Assembly (NCBI RefSeq): GCF_025502585.1
Contig: NZ_CP106679.1
Span: 3,131,501 to 3,195,500 of the forward strand
Length of the DNA: 64,000 nt
Origin: Reichenbachiella agarivorans
Lineage (GTDB): Bacteria > Bacteroidota > Bacteroidia > Cytophagales > Cyclobacteriaceae
Direction: 5' to 3'
Positions 9,049-17,260 of this stretch are shown in pieces. Below the pieces are notes generated by a model, which was not told the origin of the DNA, made no database searches, and saw only the letters and a list, made by a program, of their open reading frames with translations. The translations under genes were made by a program, and so were the position numbers. The number at the start of each line of letters is the position of its first letter. The first letter of the stretch is position 1.

Positions 9049-9822
9049 ATGTCCAAGCCTTTGATCTTAATTTCCAACGATGATGGTATCACTTCTACAG
9101 GAATTCGAAAATTGGTAGAGTTGATGGCTACCTTAGGTGAGGTCGTGGTAGTCGCACCAGACAAGCCTCAGTCAGGCATGGGGCATGCGATTACTGTCGG
9201 AGATACATTGCGATTGGTGAAGTCTGATTTGTTTGGAAAGGACATCTTGGCCTATGAATGCTCTGGGACACCAGCAGATTGTATCAAATTGGCCAAAAGG
9301 GAAGTGCTCAAGGACAGACAAGTGGATTTGGTGGTAAGTGGAATCAATCATGGGTCTAACACCAGTATCAGTGTGCTGTACTCAGGTACTATGTCGGCTG
9401 CCATCGAGGGTGCGATCGAAGGAGGGCCAGCCATTGGTTTTTCACTTTGTGATTTTAGCGCCGATGCAGATTTTTCACACGTGGATAGATTCGTGCTAGA
9501 GATCACCAACAATGTATTGAGCCACGGCCTCCCAAAGGGTATTGCGCTCAATGTGAATATCCCAACCAAGCAAAATGAAGCCATCAAAGGCATCAAGATT
9601 TGTCGCCAGGCAAACGCACGCTGGGAGGAGGAGTTTGACAAGAGAATTGACCCACATGGCAGAAATTACTACTGGATGGTTGGTAATTTTGTTAATCACG
9701 ACAAAGGAGAAGATAATGACGAATGGGCCATATCGGACAATTATGTATCAGTAGTACCTTGTCAGTTTGATCTCACAGGTTATCATGCCATTACCTTGCT
9801 CAATGAGAAGTGGGACATATAA
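9049..9822 (+). CDS. surE: 5'/3'-nucleotidase SurE
   Basis: A metal-dependent nucleoside-monophosphate phosphatase of the SurE family, linked to stationary-phase survival. Visible motifs are ILISNDDGITSTG (metal ligands Asp11 and Asp12), APDKPQSGMGHAIT, VSGINHGSNTS with the metal-binding Asn, and YSGTMSAAIEGA. The length of 257 residues is usual. I start at ATG 9049 because the 18 codons upstream (from GTG 8995) are unlike the family and begin next to the 18-bp hairpin. Confidence 0.95.
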   Translation: MSKPLILISNDDGITSTGIRKLVELMATLGEVVVVAPDKPQSGMGHAITVGDTLRLVKSDLFGKDILAYECSGTPADCIKLAKREVLKDRQVDLVVSGINHGSNTSISVLYSGTMSAAIEGAIEGGPAIGFSLCDFSADADFSHVDRFVLEITNNVLSHGLPKGIALNVNIPTKQNEAIKGIKICRQANARWEEEFDKRIDPHGRNYYWMVGNFVNHDKGEDNDEWAISDNYVSVVPCQFDLTGYHAITLLNEKWDI

Positions 9823-10128
9823 GATGAAGTTGACTGATGTCTGTCTGAGATGATTTTTCTCAATATGAGAATCAAATTCTACACTTCGGTTTACTTTTCT
9901 AATCGCTAAAGAAATATTTCTTTACGGATGTTTGGTATGGGTATGCTGGGAAAGGAGTGACTAATCTGTGTAGCTTATGTTAATGATTTCATTATCAGTC
10001 ATATTTATGTGTTTTTTTCTAATGCTGTGGAATTGCGTGAGAAACTGGTTGAGCATGTGCTGATTTTTGGCATTGTCATTGTAAAAAGCCTTGGCATGAA
10101 TAAGATTGTTAAATCAAAACCAAGTATT
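9823..10128. other. intergenic region before the lipoprotein, with an 18-bp palindrome
   Basis: TAAAGAAATATTTCTTTA (9907-9924) is a perfect 18-bp palindrome and the best operator candidate here. A smaller TTCTCA/TGAGAA hairpin lies near 9850-9872. An in-frame extension of the downstream gene crosses part of this region but lacks any coding signature. Confidence 0.4.
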
Positions 10129-10935
10129 ATGAAAAAGCTAATAGCAATACTGTTTATTCCATTGGTCATGTTTAGTGCATGCACCGAAGATGATTCAACG
10201 AATAATGGTGAGAATACTGAGCCAACGGTACCGCCTTCATCCACGATGGCACCCGATCTCAGTTCTTTTAACGACGACTCTGCAGCAGGAGAGCGAACCG
10301 CGTTGATCGGCAATTGGGGTTATGCAGCATTGAACGTTGGTATTTATACTGGGATCCTATACAAACATTTGGTGGTGCCAGTGACAGCCTACCAAGTGAC
10401 AGTCGGGACCAAAGGATATTACAATGAAGAAACTGATCTTTGGATTTGGGAGAAAAATTTTGACATTCCTACCAAAGGATCGTATAGTGTGAAATTGACG
10501 GCTAGTGTAGAGGGAGATGATGTGGACTGGAAAGGTTATATTTCACAAAGTGGTGAGATTGACGGTTTCGTATGGTTCACTGGCGAATCAAAAGTAGGAG
10601 GTGAGTCAGGAAGTTGGTCGTTGTATGAGAGTCCCGAAGAGCCAACCGTTTGGTTGACTAGTGAATGGACTGCAGAAGATGATTCTGATATGGCTACAGC
10701 CACTTTTACTGTAGAGAAGGAAGGAGACAATATGGGTAGTTCAATCAAGTATGAATCTGATGAAAGCGCAGAGCTGGATCGAATTGTGACTATCTATGAT
10801 GCTAGCCTGGACAATGAAGTAGTGGTCATGTGGAACCAAACTCAAGCTTACGGTAGAGTGATGAGTGAGGCACACTTTGAAGATACTGAGTATCACTGCT
10901 GGAATACTGATCTGATCGATACGGATTGCGAATAG
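10129..10935 (+). CDS. secreted lipoprotein of unknown function
   Basis: A 268-residue protein starting with a lipoprotein signal, MKKLIAILFIPLVMFSAC, where Cys follows the lipobox FSAC. An acidic linker rich in Thr, Asn and Glu follows, then a mature part rich in beta-strand-like segments, Trp and Gly. No family is recognised. The mature portion resembles a single all-beta domain facing the periplasm or cell surface. I start at ATG 10129 because it gives a proper signal peptide; the frame is open 40 codons further upstream. Confidence 0.75.
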   Translation: MKKLIAILFIPLVMFSACTEDDSTNNGENTEPTVPPSSTMAPDLSSFNDDSAAGERTALIGNWGYAALNVGIYTGILYKHLVVPVTAYQVTVGTKGYYNEETDLWIWEKNFDIPTKGSYSVKLTASVEGDDVDWKGYISQSGEIDGFVWFTGESKVGGESGSWSLYESPEEPTVWLTSEWTAEDDSDMATATFTVEKEGDNMGSSIKYESDESAELDRIVTIYDASLDNEVVVMWNQTQAYGRVMSEAHFEDTEYHCWNTDLIDTDCE

Positions 10936-10961
10936 AAGATTGTTTGACAGAGAATCTTGAC

Positions 10962-10996
10962 AAGGCTGGTGCATTGATTTGTACCAGCCTTTTTTT
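10962..10996 (+). terminator. intrinsic terminator after the lipoprotein gene
   Basis: AAGGCTGGT (10962-10970) pairs with ACCAGCCTT (10983-10991) and is followed by a T tract. Confidence 0.88.
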
Positions 10997-11039
10997 ATAG
11001 AAGTATTGTCCTCGTTCATAGTGAGGACAATACTTCTAT
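10997..11039. repeat. 17-bp perfect inverted repeat directly behind a terminator
   Basis: ATAGAAGTATTGTCCTC (10997-11013) is followed after 9 bases by its exact reverse complement (11023-11039). It abuts the T tract of the preceding terminator and has no T tract of its own. It may be a second barrier to transcription, a processed hairpin, or a small palindromic repeat. Confidence 0.75.
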
Positions 11040-11130
11040 GTATTATGAGATCATTTTGGGTTCTATGATACGTGATTGATCTATAATTTACAGCAATTCC
11101 TCCTTTCTCAAAATGTAAGCTTGATTCTGG

Positions 11131-11162
11131 TTTGGAATTAAAGTATGAATTATCTAATTTTG
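11131..11162 (+). promoter_or_regulatory. Bacteroidota-type promoter of the rpsF operon
   Basis: TTTG at 11131-11134, 20 bp, then TAATTTTG at 11155-11162. This matches the known Bacteroidota consensus (TTTG, 19-21 bp, TAnnTTTG) in sequence and spacing and lies 31 bp before the rpsF start, giving a short leader. Confidence 0.75.
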
Positions 11163-11193
11163 CTCCTCAATTTTTAGAACTAAATTTTTTATA

Positions 11194-11550
11194 ATGAAGA
11201 ATTACGAGACGGTATTCATTTTAACTCCCGTTTTGTCTGATGATCAGATGAAGGATGCTGTCGGAAAGTTTAAAAAGGTTCTTGTGGACAATGGCGCGAA
11301 AATCGTCAACGAAGAGAACTGGGGCTTGAAAAAGTTAGCTTATCCGATTCAGCACAAATCAACAGGATTTTATCAATTATTCGAATTCCAAGGTGAGCCT
11401 ACTATCGTAGATGCTTTGGAGATCGAGTACAGACGAGATGAGAAAATCATGAGATTTTTAACTACTGCTTTGGACAAACACGCTGTAGCATACAACGAGA
11501 AGAGAAAAGGCGGAGCATTTAACAAAAAGAAGGAGGAAGCTGCATCATGA
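11194..11550 (+). CDS. rpsF: 30S ribosomal protein bS6
   Basis: Small-subunit protein that forms a heterodimer with bS18 on the platform of the 30S subunit. The 118-residue sequence begins [12 protein letters not shown], the usual bS6 start, and contains [20 protein letters not shown], a conserved block. It is followed with a 4-bp overlap by rpsR and then rplI, the order typical of bacteria; no single-strand-binding protein gene lies between, as is usual in Bacteroidota. Confidence 0.97.
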   Translation: MKNYETVFILTPVLSDDQMKDAVGKFKKVLVDNGAKIVNEENWGLKKLAYPIQHKSTGFYQLFEFQGEPTIVDALEIEYRRDEKIMRFLTTALDKHAVAYNEKRKGGAFNKKKEEAAS

Positions 11551-11798
11551 CATTAGTTAACGAACCAATGAACAGAACTGACAGGAAGAAAAAGTACTGC
11601 AGATTCAAGAAAAACGGTATCAAGTATATCGATTACAAAGACGCTAACTTCCTTTTGAAGTTCGTCAACGAGCAAGGAAAAATTTTGCCAAGAAGATTGA
11701 CTGGTACGAGTCAAAAATTCCAAGGTAAAGTTTCTCAAGCGGTTAAAAGAGCAAGACACATTGCGTTGTTGCCATACGTTACTGATTCATTAAAATAA
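11547..11798 (+). CDS. rpsR: 30S ribosomal protein bS18
   Basis: An 83-residue platform protein of the 30S subunit. It has the core block [20 protein letters not shown], then [11 protein letters not shown] and [13 protein letters not shown], which identify bS18. The start ATG at 11547 overlaps the rpsF stop (ATGA), implying translational coupling; an internal ATG at 11568 is an alternative. Only one cysteine is left at the N-terminal site (KKYCRF). Confidence 0.97.
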   Translation: MTLVNEPMNRTDRKKKYCRFKKNGIKYIDYKDANFLLKFVNEQGKILPRRLTGTSQKFQGKVSQAVKRARHIALLPYVTDSLK

Positions 11799-11807
11799 TA
11801 CAAGGAC

Positions 11808-12251
11808 ATGGAAGTAATATTGAAAGAAGATATCAAGGGCCTTGGTTATAAAAACGATATAGTAGCAGTAAAGCCTGGATATGGTAGAAACTACCTAATC
11901 CCTCAAGGATTTGCTATCATCGGTAGCCCTTCAAATAAGAAGATGATCACTGAAAACGTTCGTCAGGCTGCTCACAAAGCAGAAAAAGTGAAGCAAGATG
12001 CTGAAGATTTGGCGAAAGCAATTGGTGATACTATCATAGAAATCAAAACCAAAGCTGGCGAAAGTGGTAAAATATTTGGTGCCATCACTGCACTTCAAGT
12101 ATCGGATGCTTTAGCTGTGAAAGGTTTCGCGGTAGATCGTAAGAAAATTGGATTCGATACTTCTATTAAGAATGTAGGCGAGTACAAACTAGTACTAGAT
12201 TTGCACAAAGAAGTGAAGCATGAAGTTACTGTAAGTGTAGTAGCTGAATAA
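11808..12251 (+). CDS. rplI: 50S ribosomal protein bL9
   Basis: A 147-residue large-subunit protein with the bL9 signature in MEVILKEDIKGLGYKNDI and GYGRNYLIPQGFAI, then the long connecting helix (residues about 42-75) and the C-terminal RNA-binding domain. It is the last gene of the rpsF-rpsR-rplI operon and is followed at once by a strong terminator. Confidence 0.97.
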   Translation: MEVILKEDIKGLGYKNDIVAVKPGYGRNYLIPQGFAIIGSPSNKKMITENVRQAAHKAEKVKQDAEDLAKAIGDTIIEIKTKAGESGKIFGAITALQVSDALAVKGFAVDRKKIGFDTSIKNVGEYKLVLDLHKEVKHEVTVSVVAE

Positions 12252-12275
12252 TCACTCTCAATACTCAAGATAACG

Positions 12276-12306
12276 AAACCTCTGATCCACGATCAGAGGT
12301 TTTTTT
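12276..12306 (+). terminator. intrinsic terminator of the ribosomal operon
   Basis: AAACCTCTGATC (12276-12287), a three-base loop, and GATCAGAGGTTT (12291-12302), followed by T bases. Confidence 0.92.
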
Positions 12307-12327
12307 GTGTCTATATTTGATCACGTT

Positions 12328-13296
12328 ATGCAAGCATATAAAACAGACATAAGACTCAAAACCTTTCCTTCTCAGATAAAGCATGGTCAGAAAATATTGA
12401 CCCTTGGTTCTTGCTTTGCCCAAGAAATGGGAGAAAGATTGACTGTCAATAAATTTGATGTCTTGGTCAATCCCTATGGTGTGATTTTCAATCCACTGTC
12501 TATTTTTCATGCACTAAAGGACTCAATGGTACATCCTGATGGCTATGTTGTACGTGATGGGATGACCTGTCACTTTGATTATCATTTTGATCTTAGAGCG
12601 GAGAGTAGAGATACGTTGCAAACTATGATTCAAAACCGAAATGAGCAGGTTCAAACTAGACTCAAAGAAGCTGACTGGTTGGTGCTGACTTTTGGGAGTG
12701 CACATGTTTATGAACTTAAATCCACAGGACAGGTAGTAGCCAATTGCCACAAAGTTTCACAAGCCAACTTTGACAAGCGTCTGTTGGGACTGCCCGAAAT
12801 GAAAGCTGCATTTGATTCTTTGCTTCAATCATTGAGAGTGATCAATCCAACCTTGAAAATTGTCTTGACAGTAAGTCCAGTACGTCATATCAAGGATGGG
12901 ATGGAAGAAGATCAACTAAGCAAATCATTGCTCAGGGTGTTTTGTGCTACTTTGATTAAAGATTCGTCGATTTATTATTTTCCGTCATATGAAATCATGA
13001 TGGATGATTTGCGTGACTATCGGTTTTATAAAGAGGATTTGATACACCCCAACAAACAGGCAGAAGATTACATTTGGAACTGTTTTCGGCAGGTTGCCTT
13101 CAATGCAGAAACCCAGAATCTGATCCAAAAATGGCAAAATGTATTGATGGCCATGCAGCATAGACCATTTAATCCTAGCTCCACTGAATACCAACTTTTT
13201 TTGCAATCTGCCATGAAAAAACTGGAGGAGTTGTCAGGAGATTTGGATATAGCACAAGAGAAGGTTTGGTTCATGAAACAATTGTCACAGGAATGA
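12328..13296 (+). CDS. GSCFA domain protein
   Basis: A 322-residue protein with the family-naming motif LTLGSCFAQEMGERL near residue 27, then NPYGVIFNP and LTFGSAHVYE. GSCFA proteins are SGNH-hydrolase-like and are predicted to act on acyl or polysaccharide esters; the substrate is not known. The Ser of GSCFA would be the nucleophile, and DLIHPN near residue 245 supplies the Asp/His pair (inference). I start at ATG 12328, since the GTG at 12307 lies in the T tract of the preceding terminator. No separate promoter is obvious. Confidence 0.88.
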   Translation: MQAYKTDIRLKTFPSQIKHGQKILTLGSCFAQEMGERLTVNKFDVLVNPYGVIFNPLSIFHALKDSMVHPDGYVVRDGMTCHFDYHFDLRAESRDTLQTMIQNRNEQVQTRLKEADWLVLTFGSAHVYELKSTGQVVANCHKVSQANFDKRLLGLPEMKAAFDSLLQSLRVINPTLKIVLTVSPVRHIKDGMEEDQLSKSLLRVFCATLIKDSSIYYFPSYEIMMDDLRDYRFYKEDLIHPNKQAEDYIWNCFRQVAFNAETQNLIQKWQNVLMAMQHRPFNPSSTEYQLFLQSAMKKLEELSGDLDIAQEKVWFMKQLSQE

Positions 13297-13648
13297 GATA
13301 TGTTGTGTTTATCACGCCTTTAAATGTGATTTGCGTACTTTGAGTAGAGTAGAAGAATCGTAATTATGAAATTGATAGTATTGCAGTCTGTTTTTTAGCT
13401 TGTATCTAAATATTTAATATTTGATTAAAAAATTAACTGTATTAGTCTGCATTTTCCTGAGAATCTATTTTCTTTGAGCCATCAAATGAAAGCATTCGCT
13501 TCACATATCGATTTCACCATAGTTACTCCTATTTCAAGGAGGAACAGGAGACCCCTTGGGGTCTGCTAAATACTGATTACCTACGTGGTAGTCGCATATC
13601 GTATATATAAAAATCTTAGAATTATTTTTTTACTTAAGTTCATAAAGA
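13297..13648. promoter_or_regulatory. leader region of the arginine operon with two hairpins
   Basis: A 352-bp AT-rich gap holding two adjacent stems: CTCCT/AGGAG (about 13527-13542) and AGACCC-CTTG-GGGTCT (13549-13564), the second tight and GC-rich. No T tract follows, no leader peptide rich in Arg codons was seen, and no classic ARG box was recognised. A promoter must lie here, because the operon starts downstream and the gap is long. Confidence 0.4.
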
Positions 13649-14260
13649 ATGAACGTTGATGTGCAGTATGCAAAGCCTGAGCACGCAAAGTATGCTCTAG
13701 CTATATGTGAGTTAATCGAGTCCGCAGCGAAGGCTAGAGGTACCGGTATTGCCAAAAGAGATCCTCTCTATATAGAAAAGAAGATCAACAATGGTCAAGC
13801 GGTAATCGCCTTGACTGACAAGGGAGACTTGGCCGGTTTTGTCTACATCGAAACTTGGCAAAATAAGGAGTATCTCGCCAACTCTGGGCTGGTAGTTCAT
13901 CCGGACTATCGCAACCTTGGTTTGGCTAAAAAAATCAAATTGAAGGTATTGAAACTCTCGAAAGAGAAATATCCAGATAGCAAAATATTTGGCATTACGA
14001 CGAGTTTGGCAGTACTTAAGATCAATTACGAGTTGGGCTATCGTCCAGTGACGTTTTCTGAACTGACCACTGACGAAGAGTTTTGGAATGGCTGTAGAAG
14101 CTGTCCCAATTACGATATTTTAGAAAGAAATTCTCGTAAGAATTGTCTTTGTACAGGTATGCTCCTTCACGAAGCATCCAATAAATTTGTAATCAAAGAA
14201 AAGGGAATCATCGCCAAGCGTTTTCAGCGTTTGACCAATTTAAAAAAGAAGAAGAAATAA
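13649..14260 (+). CDS. GNAT acyltransferase heading the arginine operon (candidate N-acylglutamate synthase)
   Basis: A 203-residue protein with a GNAT core: AGFVYIETW, the strand NSGLVVHPDYRNLGLAKKIK with the acyl-CoA-binding loop, and FGITTSLAVLKINYELGY. The C-terminal part has four Cys in a CxxC plus CxC arrangement (149, 152, 166, 168) that could bind zinc or an iron-sulfur cluster. It is the first gene of the arginine operon and overlaps argG by one base, so it most likely performs the first step, acylation of glutamate. Whether acetyl or succinyl is transferred cannot be read from this sequence. Confidence 0.78.
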   Translation: MNVDVQYAKPEHAKYALAICELIESAAKARGTGIAKRDPLYIEKKINNGQAVIALTDKGDLAGFVYIETWQNKEYLANSGLVVHPDYRNLGLAKKIKLKVLKLSKEKYPDSKIFGITTSLAVLKINYELGYRPVTFSELTTDEEFWNGCRSCPNYDILERNSRKNCLCTGMLLHEASNKFVIKEKGIIAKRFQRLTNLKKKKK

Positions 14261-15450
14261 TGAGCAAGAAGAAAGTAGTATTGGCTTTTAGTGGCGGATT
14301 GGATACCACCTATTGTGCCTTTTATTTGCAAGAAGAACGAAATTTGGATGTTTATACTGCCTTGGTCAACACAGGGGGATTTACTCCAGATCAGTTGGTA
14401 GAGACAGAAAAGAAGGCCAGATCTTATGGTGTAGTAGATCATGTCAATTTGGAAAAGACGCAGGATTTTTACGATGAGTGTTTGAGATACCTTATCTATG
14501 GAAATGTCCTGAAAAACAATACTTATCCTCTTTCTGTGAGTGCAGAGAGAGCCTTTCAGGCTTTGGCGATTGCCAAATATGCCAAGTCAATCAATGCTGA
14601 CTACATCGCTCATGGTAGTACAGGTGCTGGCAATGACCAGGTGAGATTTGATTTGATCTTTCAGATCATTTGCCCAGATGTGGAAATCATCACGCCGATC
14701 CGAGACAACAAGCTTTCGCGTCAAGCGGAAATAGAATACCTCAAAGGAAAGGGAGTCAATCTGTCATGGGAAAAGGCCAAATATTCTGTGAACAGAGGCC
14801 TGTGGGGTACCTCTGTAGGGGGGGCTGAGACCCTGACTTCACATCTCACTTTGCCAGAGGAGGCATATCCTAGCCAAGTACAAAAAGAAGGAAGCGAAGA
14901 AGTAGAATTGACTTTCGAAAAGGGGCAGTTGACAGCTTTCAACGGAAAGAAAATGGGAGCTGTACAAGTGATCGAGTCACTCAACGCTGTGGCATCTCAG
15001 TATGGTATAGGTCGAGATGTACATGTAGGAGATACGATCATTGGTATCAAGGGACGTGTAGGTTTTGAAGCTGCTGCACCAGTGGTGATCATCAAAGCAC
15101 ATCACTTGCTCGAAAAACACAATTTGACCAAATGGCAGCAGCACTGGAAGGAGCAGTTGGGCAATTGGTATGGAATGCTGTTGCATGAAGGACAGTTCTT
15201 GGATCCAGTGATGAGAGATATTGAGGTTTTTCTAGAAAACACGCAAAGAAACGTGACTGGAACGGTCAAAATCAAATTGGCTCCATATAGATTTGAAGTG
15301 ATTGGGGTGCAGTCAGATAAGGATCTAATGGCTTCTGATTTTGGTCAGTATGGAGAAATGAACAATGGTTGGTCTGGAGAAGACGTGAAAGGATTCACTA
15401 AAATATTGGCCAATCAAACAAAAATCTATAGTTCGATAAATAATGATTAA
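14260..15450 (+). CDS. argG: argininosuccinate synthase
   Basis: Condenses citrulline and aspartate with ATP to argininosuccinate. The 396-residue protein starts with the ATP-pyrophosphatase P-loop motif LAFSGGLDTTYCAFYL and holds HGSTGAGNDQVRFDL, a hallmark of the family. In Bacteroidota this enzyme accepts citrulline released by ArgE acting on an N-acylcitrulline. Starts at ATG 14260, overlapping the preceding stop codon by one base; ends 8 bp inside argC. Confidence 0.95.
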   Translation: MSKKKVVLAFSGGLDTTYCAFYLQEERNLDVYTALVNTGGFTPDQLVETEKKARSYGVVDHVNLEKTQDFYDECLRYLIYGNVLKNNTYPLSVSAERAFQALAIAKYAKSINADYIAHGSTGAGNDQVRFDLIFQIICPDVEIITPIRDNKLSRQAEIEYLKGKGVNLSWEKAKYSVNRGLWGTSVGGAETLTSHLTLPEEAYPSQVQKEGSEEVELTFEKGQLTAFNGKKMGAVQVIESLNAVASQYGIGRDVHVGDTIIGIKGRVGFEAAAPVVIIKAHHLLEKHNLTKWQQHWKEQLGNWYGMLLHEGQFLDPVMRDIEVFLENTQRNVTGTVKIKLAPYRFEVIGVQSDKDLMASDFGQYGEMNNGWSGEDVKGFTKILANQTKIYSSINND

Positions 15451-16408
15451 AGTAGGAATAATAGGTGGAGCTGGTTACACAGCAGGAGAGTTGTTGAGGA
15501 TTTTGGTAGGTCATCCTGAAACTGATATTGCTTTTGTACATAGCACTAGCAATGCAGGTAACCCGATTCATTCTGTTCACAAAGACTTGGTAGGCGATAT
15601 AGAAGGTGATTTTACAGACCAGTTGCAGTTTGACGTGGATGTCATTTTTATCTGTTCTGGGCATGGTCATTCTAGGTCGTTCGTTGAGTCCAATGATATT
15701 CCATCTCATGTCAAAATTATAGATTTGAGCAATGACTACCGTCTAAAGGATCATGCTGATGGTTTTGTGTATGGCTTACCCGAGTTGAATCTGGAGGCCA
15801 TTAAAACGGCTAATAAAATCGCGAATCCAGGATGTTTTGCGACAGCAATCCAATTGGCAATATTGCCCTTGGCTGCAAAGGGTTGGTTGACAGAGGATGT
15901 GCATGTCAATGCCATCACAGGGTCTACTGGTGCTGGACAAAATCCAAGTGCAACGAGCCATTTCAGTTGGAGAAACAACAATATTTCGATCTACAAGGCA
16001 TTTTCTCATCAGCATTTGGGAGAGATCAATCAGTCTATTCAGCAATTGCAGGATGGGTATGCAGGAGATGTGAAATTCATCCCTGTGAGAGGTAACTTTA
16101 CCAAAGGCATTTTCGCGAGTGTGTACACACATTGTACAGTTGACGAGAAGGAAGTGGTGGCAGCCTATAAGGAGTTTTATAAGGATGCTAAATATGTGCA
16201 TGTCTTGGATTATGCACCTGATATGAAACAAGTGGTCAATACCAATAAATGTTTGATTCATGTTGAGAAGCATGGCGATACTGTGTTGGTGACATCATGC
16301 ATAGACAATTTGATCAAAGGAGCGTCAGGTCAAGCGGTTCAGAATATGAACTTGATGTTTGGCTTGGATCAAAAAGTAGGATTGCAATTAAAAAGTTTAG
16401 GGTTCTAA
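15443..16408 (+). CDS. argC: N-acyl-gamma-glutamyl-phosphate reductase
   Basis: Reduces N-acylglutamyl phosphate to the semialdehyde with NADPH. The 321-residue protein starts with the nucleotide-binding motif VGIIGGAGYTAGELLRIL, then has ANPGCFATAIQLA with the catalytic Cys and HQHLGEINQ with the conserved His. The start overlaps the end of argG by 8 bp, so the two genes are translationally coupled. Confidence 0.95.
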   Translation: MIKVGIIGGAGYTAGELLRILVGHPETDIAFVHSTSNAGNPIHSVHKDLVGDIEGDFTDQLQFDVDVIFICSGHGHSRSFVESNDIPSHVKIIDLSNDYRLKDHADGFVYGLPELNLEAIKTANKIANPGCFATAIQLAILPLAAKGWLTEDVHVNAITGSTGAGQNPSATSHFSWRNNNISIYKAFSHQHLGEINQSIQQLQDGYAGDVKFIPVRGNFTKGIFASVYTHCTVDEKEVVAAYKEFYKDAKYVHVLDYAPDMKQVVNTNKCLIHVEKHGDTVLVTSCIDNLIKGASGQAVQNMNLMFGLDQKVGLQLKSLGF

Positions 16409-16451
16409 CTCATTATTACATAACATACCCATCATCTAAATCATTTAACTC

Positions 16452-17258
16452 ATGAAAATAGCACTAATCGGAGTAGGAAACTTAGGGCTTTCGATAGCCA
16501 AAGGACTGGTAGATCAAACCAATTTTGATGTAGAACAATTGGTACTTACCAAGCGAAACGTATCCAATTTGGATGGATGGAAGAAACACCCACATGTATT
16601 GGTGACACCATCTAACATAGACGCTGTGCGTGCTTCGGATATCATCATTCTATGTGTACAGCCGAGCCAGATCAATACAATTTTGAATGAAATCAAGGAT
16701 GAGCTGGATGAAAAGAGACATTTGTTGATCTCAACCATTACTGGACGCAAGATTCAAGATATCGCAGATGTGATAGGTAAAAAGGTGGCGATCATTAGAA
16801 GTATGCCCAATACAGCCATATCAGTCCGTGAATCCATGACTTGCCTCTCTACCAACGCCAATGGCAAAGCGAAGATTGGATTGGCAGAAGAGATATTCAA
16901 TGCGATGGGTGAAACCATGGTGATCGATGAAAACAAAATGCAAGCAGCAACTGTCGTCTGTGCTAGTGGGATTGCCTTTTGGATGAGACTCATCAGGGCG
17001 ACCACACAAGGTGCAATTCAGCTTGGTTTCGATGCGCCTGATGCCAAAGAAATGGCGACTCAGGCCTGTCTGGGTGCAGCGACACTCTTACTAGAGTCAG
17101 GCAATCACCCAGAGGAAGAAATAGACAGGGTGACTACCCCGATGGGCTGTACCATCTCTGGATTGAACGAAATGGAGCACGAAGGGATGAGTTCTGCACT
17201 CATCAAAGGATTGATGAAATCCTATGAAAAAATATCTCAAATAATGATTGAAAAGTAA
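16452..17258 (+). CDS. proC: pyrroline-5-carboxylate reductase family protein
   Basis: A 268-residue member of the ProC family, which reduces pyrroline-5-carboxylate to proline with NAD(P)H. It has the Rossmann start KIALIGVGNLGLSIAKGL, the block VAIIRSMPNTAISVRESMT, and the C-terminal helical dimer region with MGCTISGLNEME near the family signature. Its place inside the arginine operon, between argC and argD, is unusual outside Bacteroidota. It may link arginine and proline synthesis or act on a pathway semialdehyde that has cyclised (inference). Confidence 0.9.
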   Translation: MKIALIGVGNLGLSIAKGLVDQTNFDVEQLVLTKRNVSNLDGWKKHPHVLVTPSNIDAVRASDIIILCVQPSQINTILNEIKDELDEKRHLLISTITGRKIQDIADVIGKKVAIIRSMPNTAISVRESMTCLSTNANGKAKIGLAEEIFNAMGETMVIDENKMQAATVVCASGIAFWMRLIRATTQGAIQLGFDAPDAKEMATQACLGAATLLLESGNHPEEEIDRVTTPMGCTISGLNEMEHEGMSSALIKGLMKSYEKISQIMIEK

Positions 17259-17260
17259 AA

